Origin: Isoetes taiwanensis
Lineage: Eukaryota; Streptophyta; Lycopodiopsida; Isoetales; Isoetaceae
Reading direction: 5' to 3'
Assembly: GCA_021234155.1 (NCBI GenBank)
Contig: JAJEKV010000078.1
Span: forward strand, 62,001 to 126,000
DNA length: 64,000 nucleotides
A program made the position numbers and the translations under genes. This document shows positions 63,736 through 64,000 of this stretch, in pieces (the stretch's first letter is position 1; each line of letters begins with the position of its first letter). The notes under the pieces are model-generated. The model did no database searches. It saw only the letters and a list, made by a program, of their open reading frames with translations, and was not told the origin of the DNA.

Positions 63736-64000
63736 CCCTAACAGTTTAGTGTTCATTTCATGCGGATGGTATTGTTCAAGAGGTTTACGGACCAACATCC
63801 GAATTTTTGGCAGATGCTTGAGATGCTTCAAGATGCATTTAAAGAAAAATACTCTGAACATATTTTCCTATTGGTTTTCTTTGGTTACCATATTTTGTTA
63901 GTGTAATGGATCATAAATTCTGCACCTTGAAATTCCTTGTTGGCTTTAATGTTTGTTTTGGTATACTATTTTAGTAATTGTACTTTGCATTTTATAATTA
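63736..64000. other. Window end, no gene seen
   Basis: AT-rich sequence without supported features. Confidence 0.5.

Overview
The window looks like nuclear DNA of a land plant with a large, transposon-choked genome. The evidence is spliceosomal introns, Ty3 chromoviruses and Ty1/copia elements with plant-type priming and polypurine sites, hAT and other inverted-repeat transposons, a plant-style non-LTR retrotransposon and a small-heat-shock-like gene family. A fern, lycophyte, bryophyte or gymnosperm is as plausible as an angiosperm; I cannot name the species. There are no rRNA genes, CRISPR arrays or prokaryotic operons. Nearly all coding matter is TE-derived and broken.

Layout. 1-6.7 kb: decayed Ty3 chromovirus (gag/PR/RT/RH/INT/chromodomain) with its 3' LTR. 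6.8-7.3 kb: a CACTA-like terminus made of ACGT-rich repeats. 7.3-17.4 kb: a second, 5'-truncated chromovirus. Its pol is split by a 535-bp hAT element with an 8-bp target duplication (TSD) and by a 4.17-kb element with 25-bp perfect terminal inverted repeats (TIRs). Its 3' LTR (15468-17436) carries another small inverted-repeat element. 17.4-19.2 kb: an unrecognised broken gene.

19.17-27.99 kb (copy A) and 53.45-57.80 kb (copy B) are two copies of one segment. Each carries a small two-exon gene: an N-terminal membrane helix joined to a shortened alpha-crystallin-like (Hsp20) domain. Copy A was later hit by a 5.1-kb Ty1/copia element (21786-26917, TSD AGAGC) and a MITE. Copy B was later hit by two hAT elements (55272-56184 and 57309-57523, each with an 8-bp TSD). 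Each copy therefore supplies the empty site for the other's insertions. The copia element itself contains a tRNA-like SINE in its RT and two small elements only in its 3' LTR.

32.8-51.0 kb holds a minus-strand non-LTR retrotransposon family at two loci. At both, a long copy is followed directly, head to tail, by a short internally deleted copy with the same 5' and 3' ends. All four 5' ends carry an 8-bp-stem hairpin (perfect in three). RT, YADD and C-terminal regions are readable in the second long copy, which is split by about 5 kb of foreign DNA containing a six-unit ~318-bp satellite and a BAH-like pseudogene.

57.8-64 kb: a LINE ORF1-like remnant, an intron-containing broken C48/Ulp1-like protease gene, and a CAC/GTG-rich inverted repeat. 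The only well-supported potentially functional host genes are the two Hsp20-like copies.
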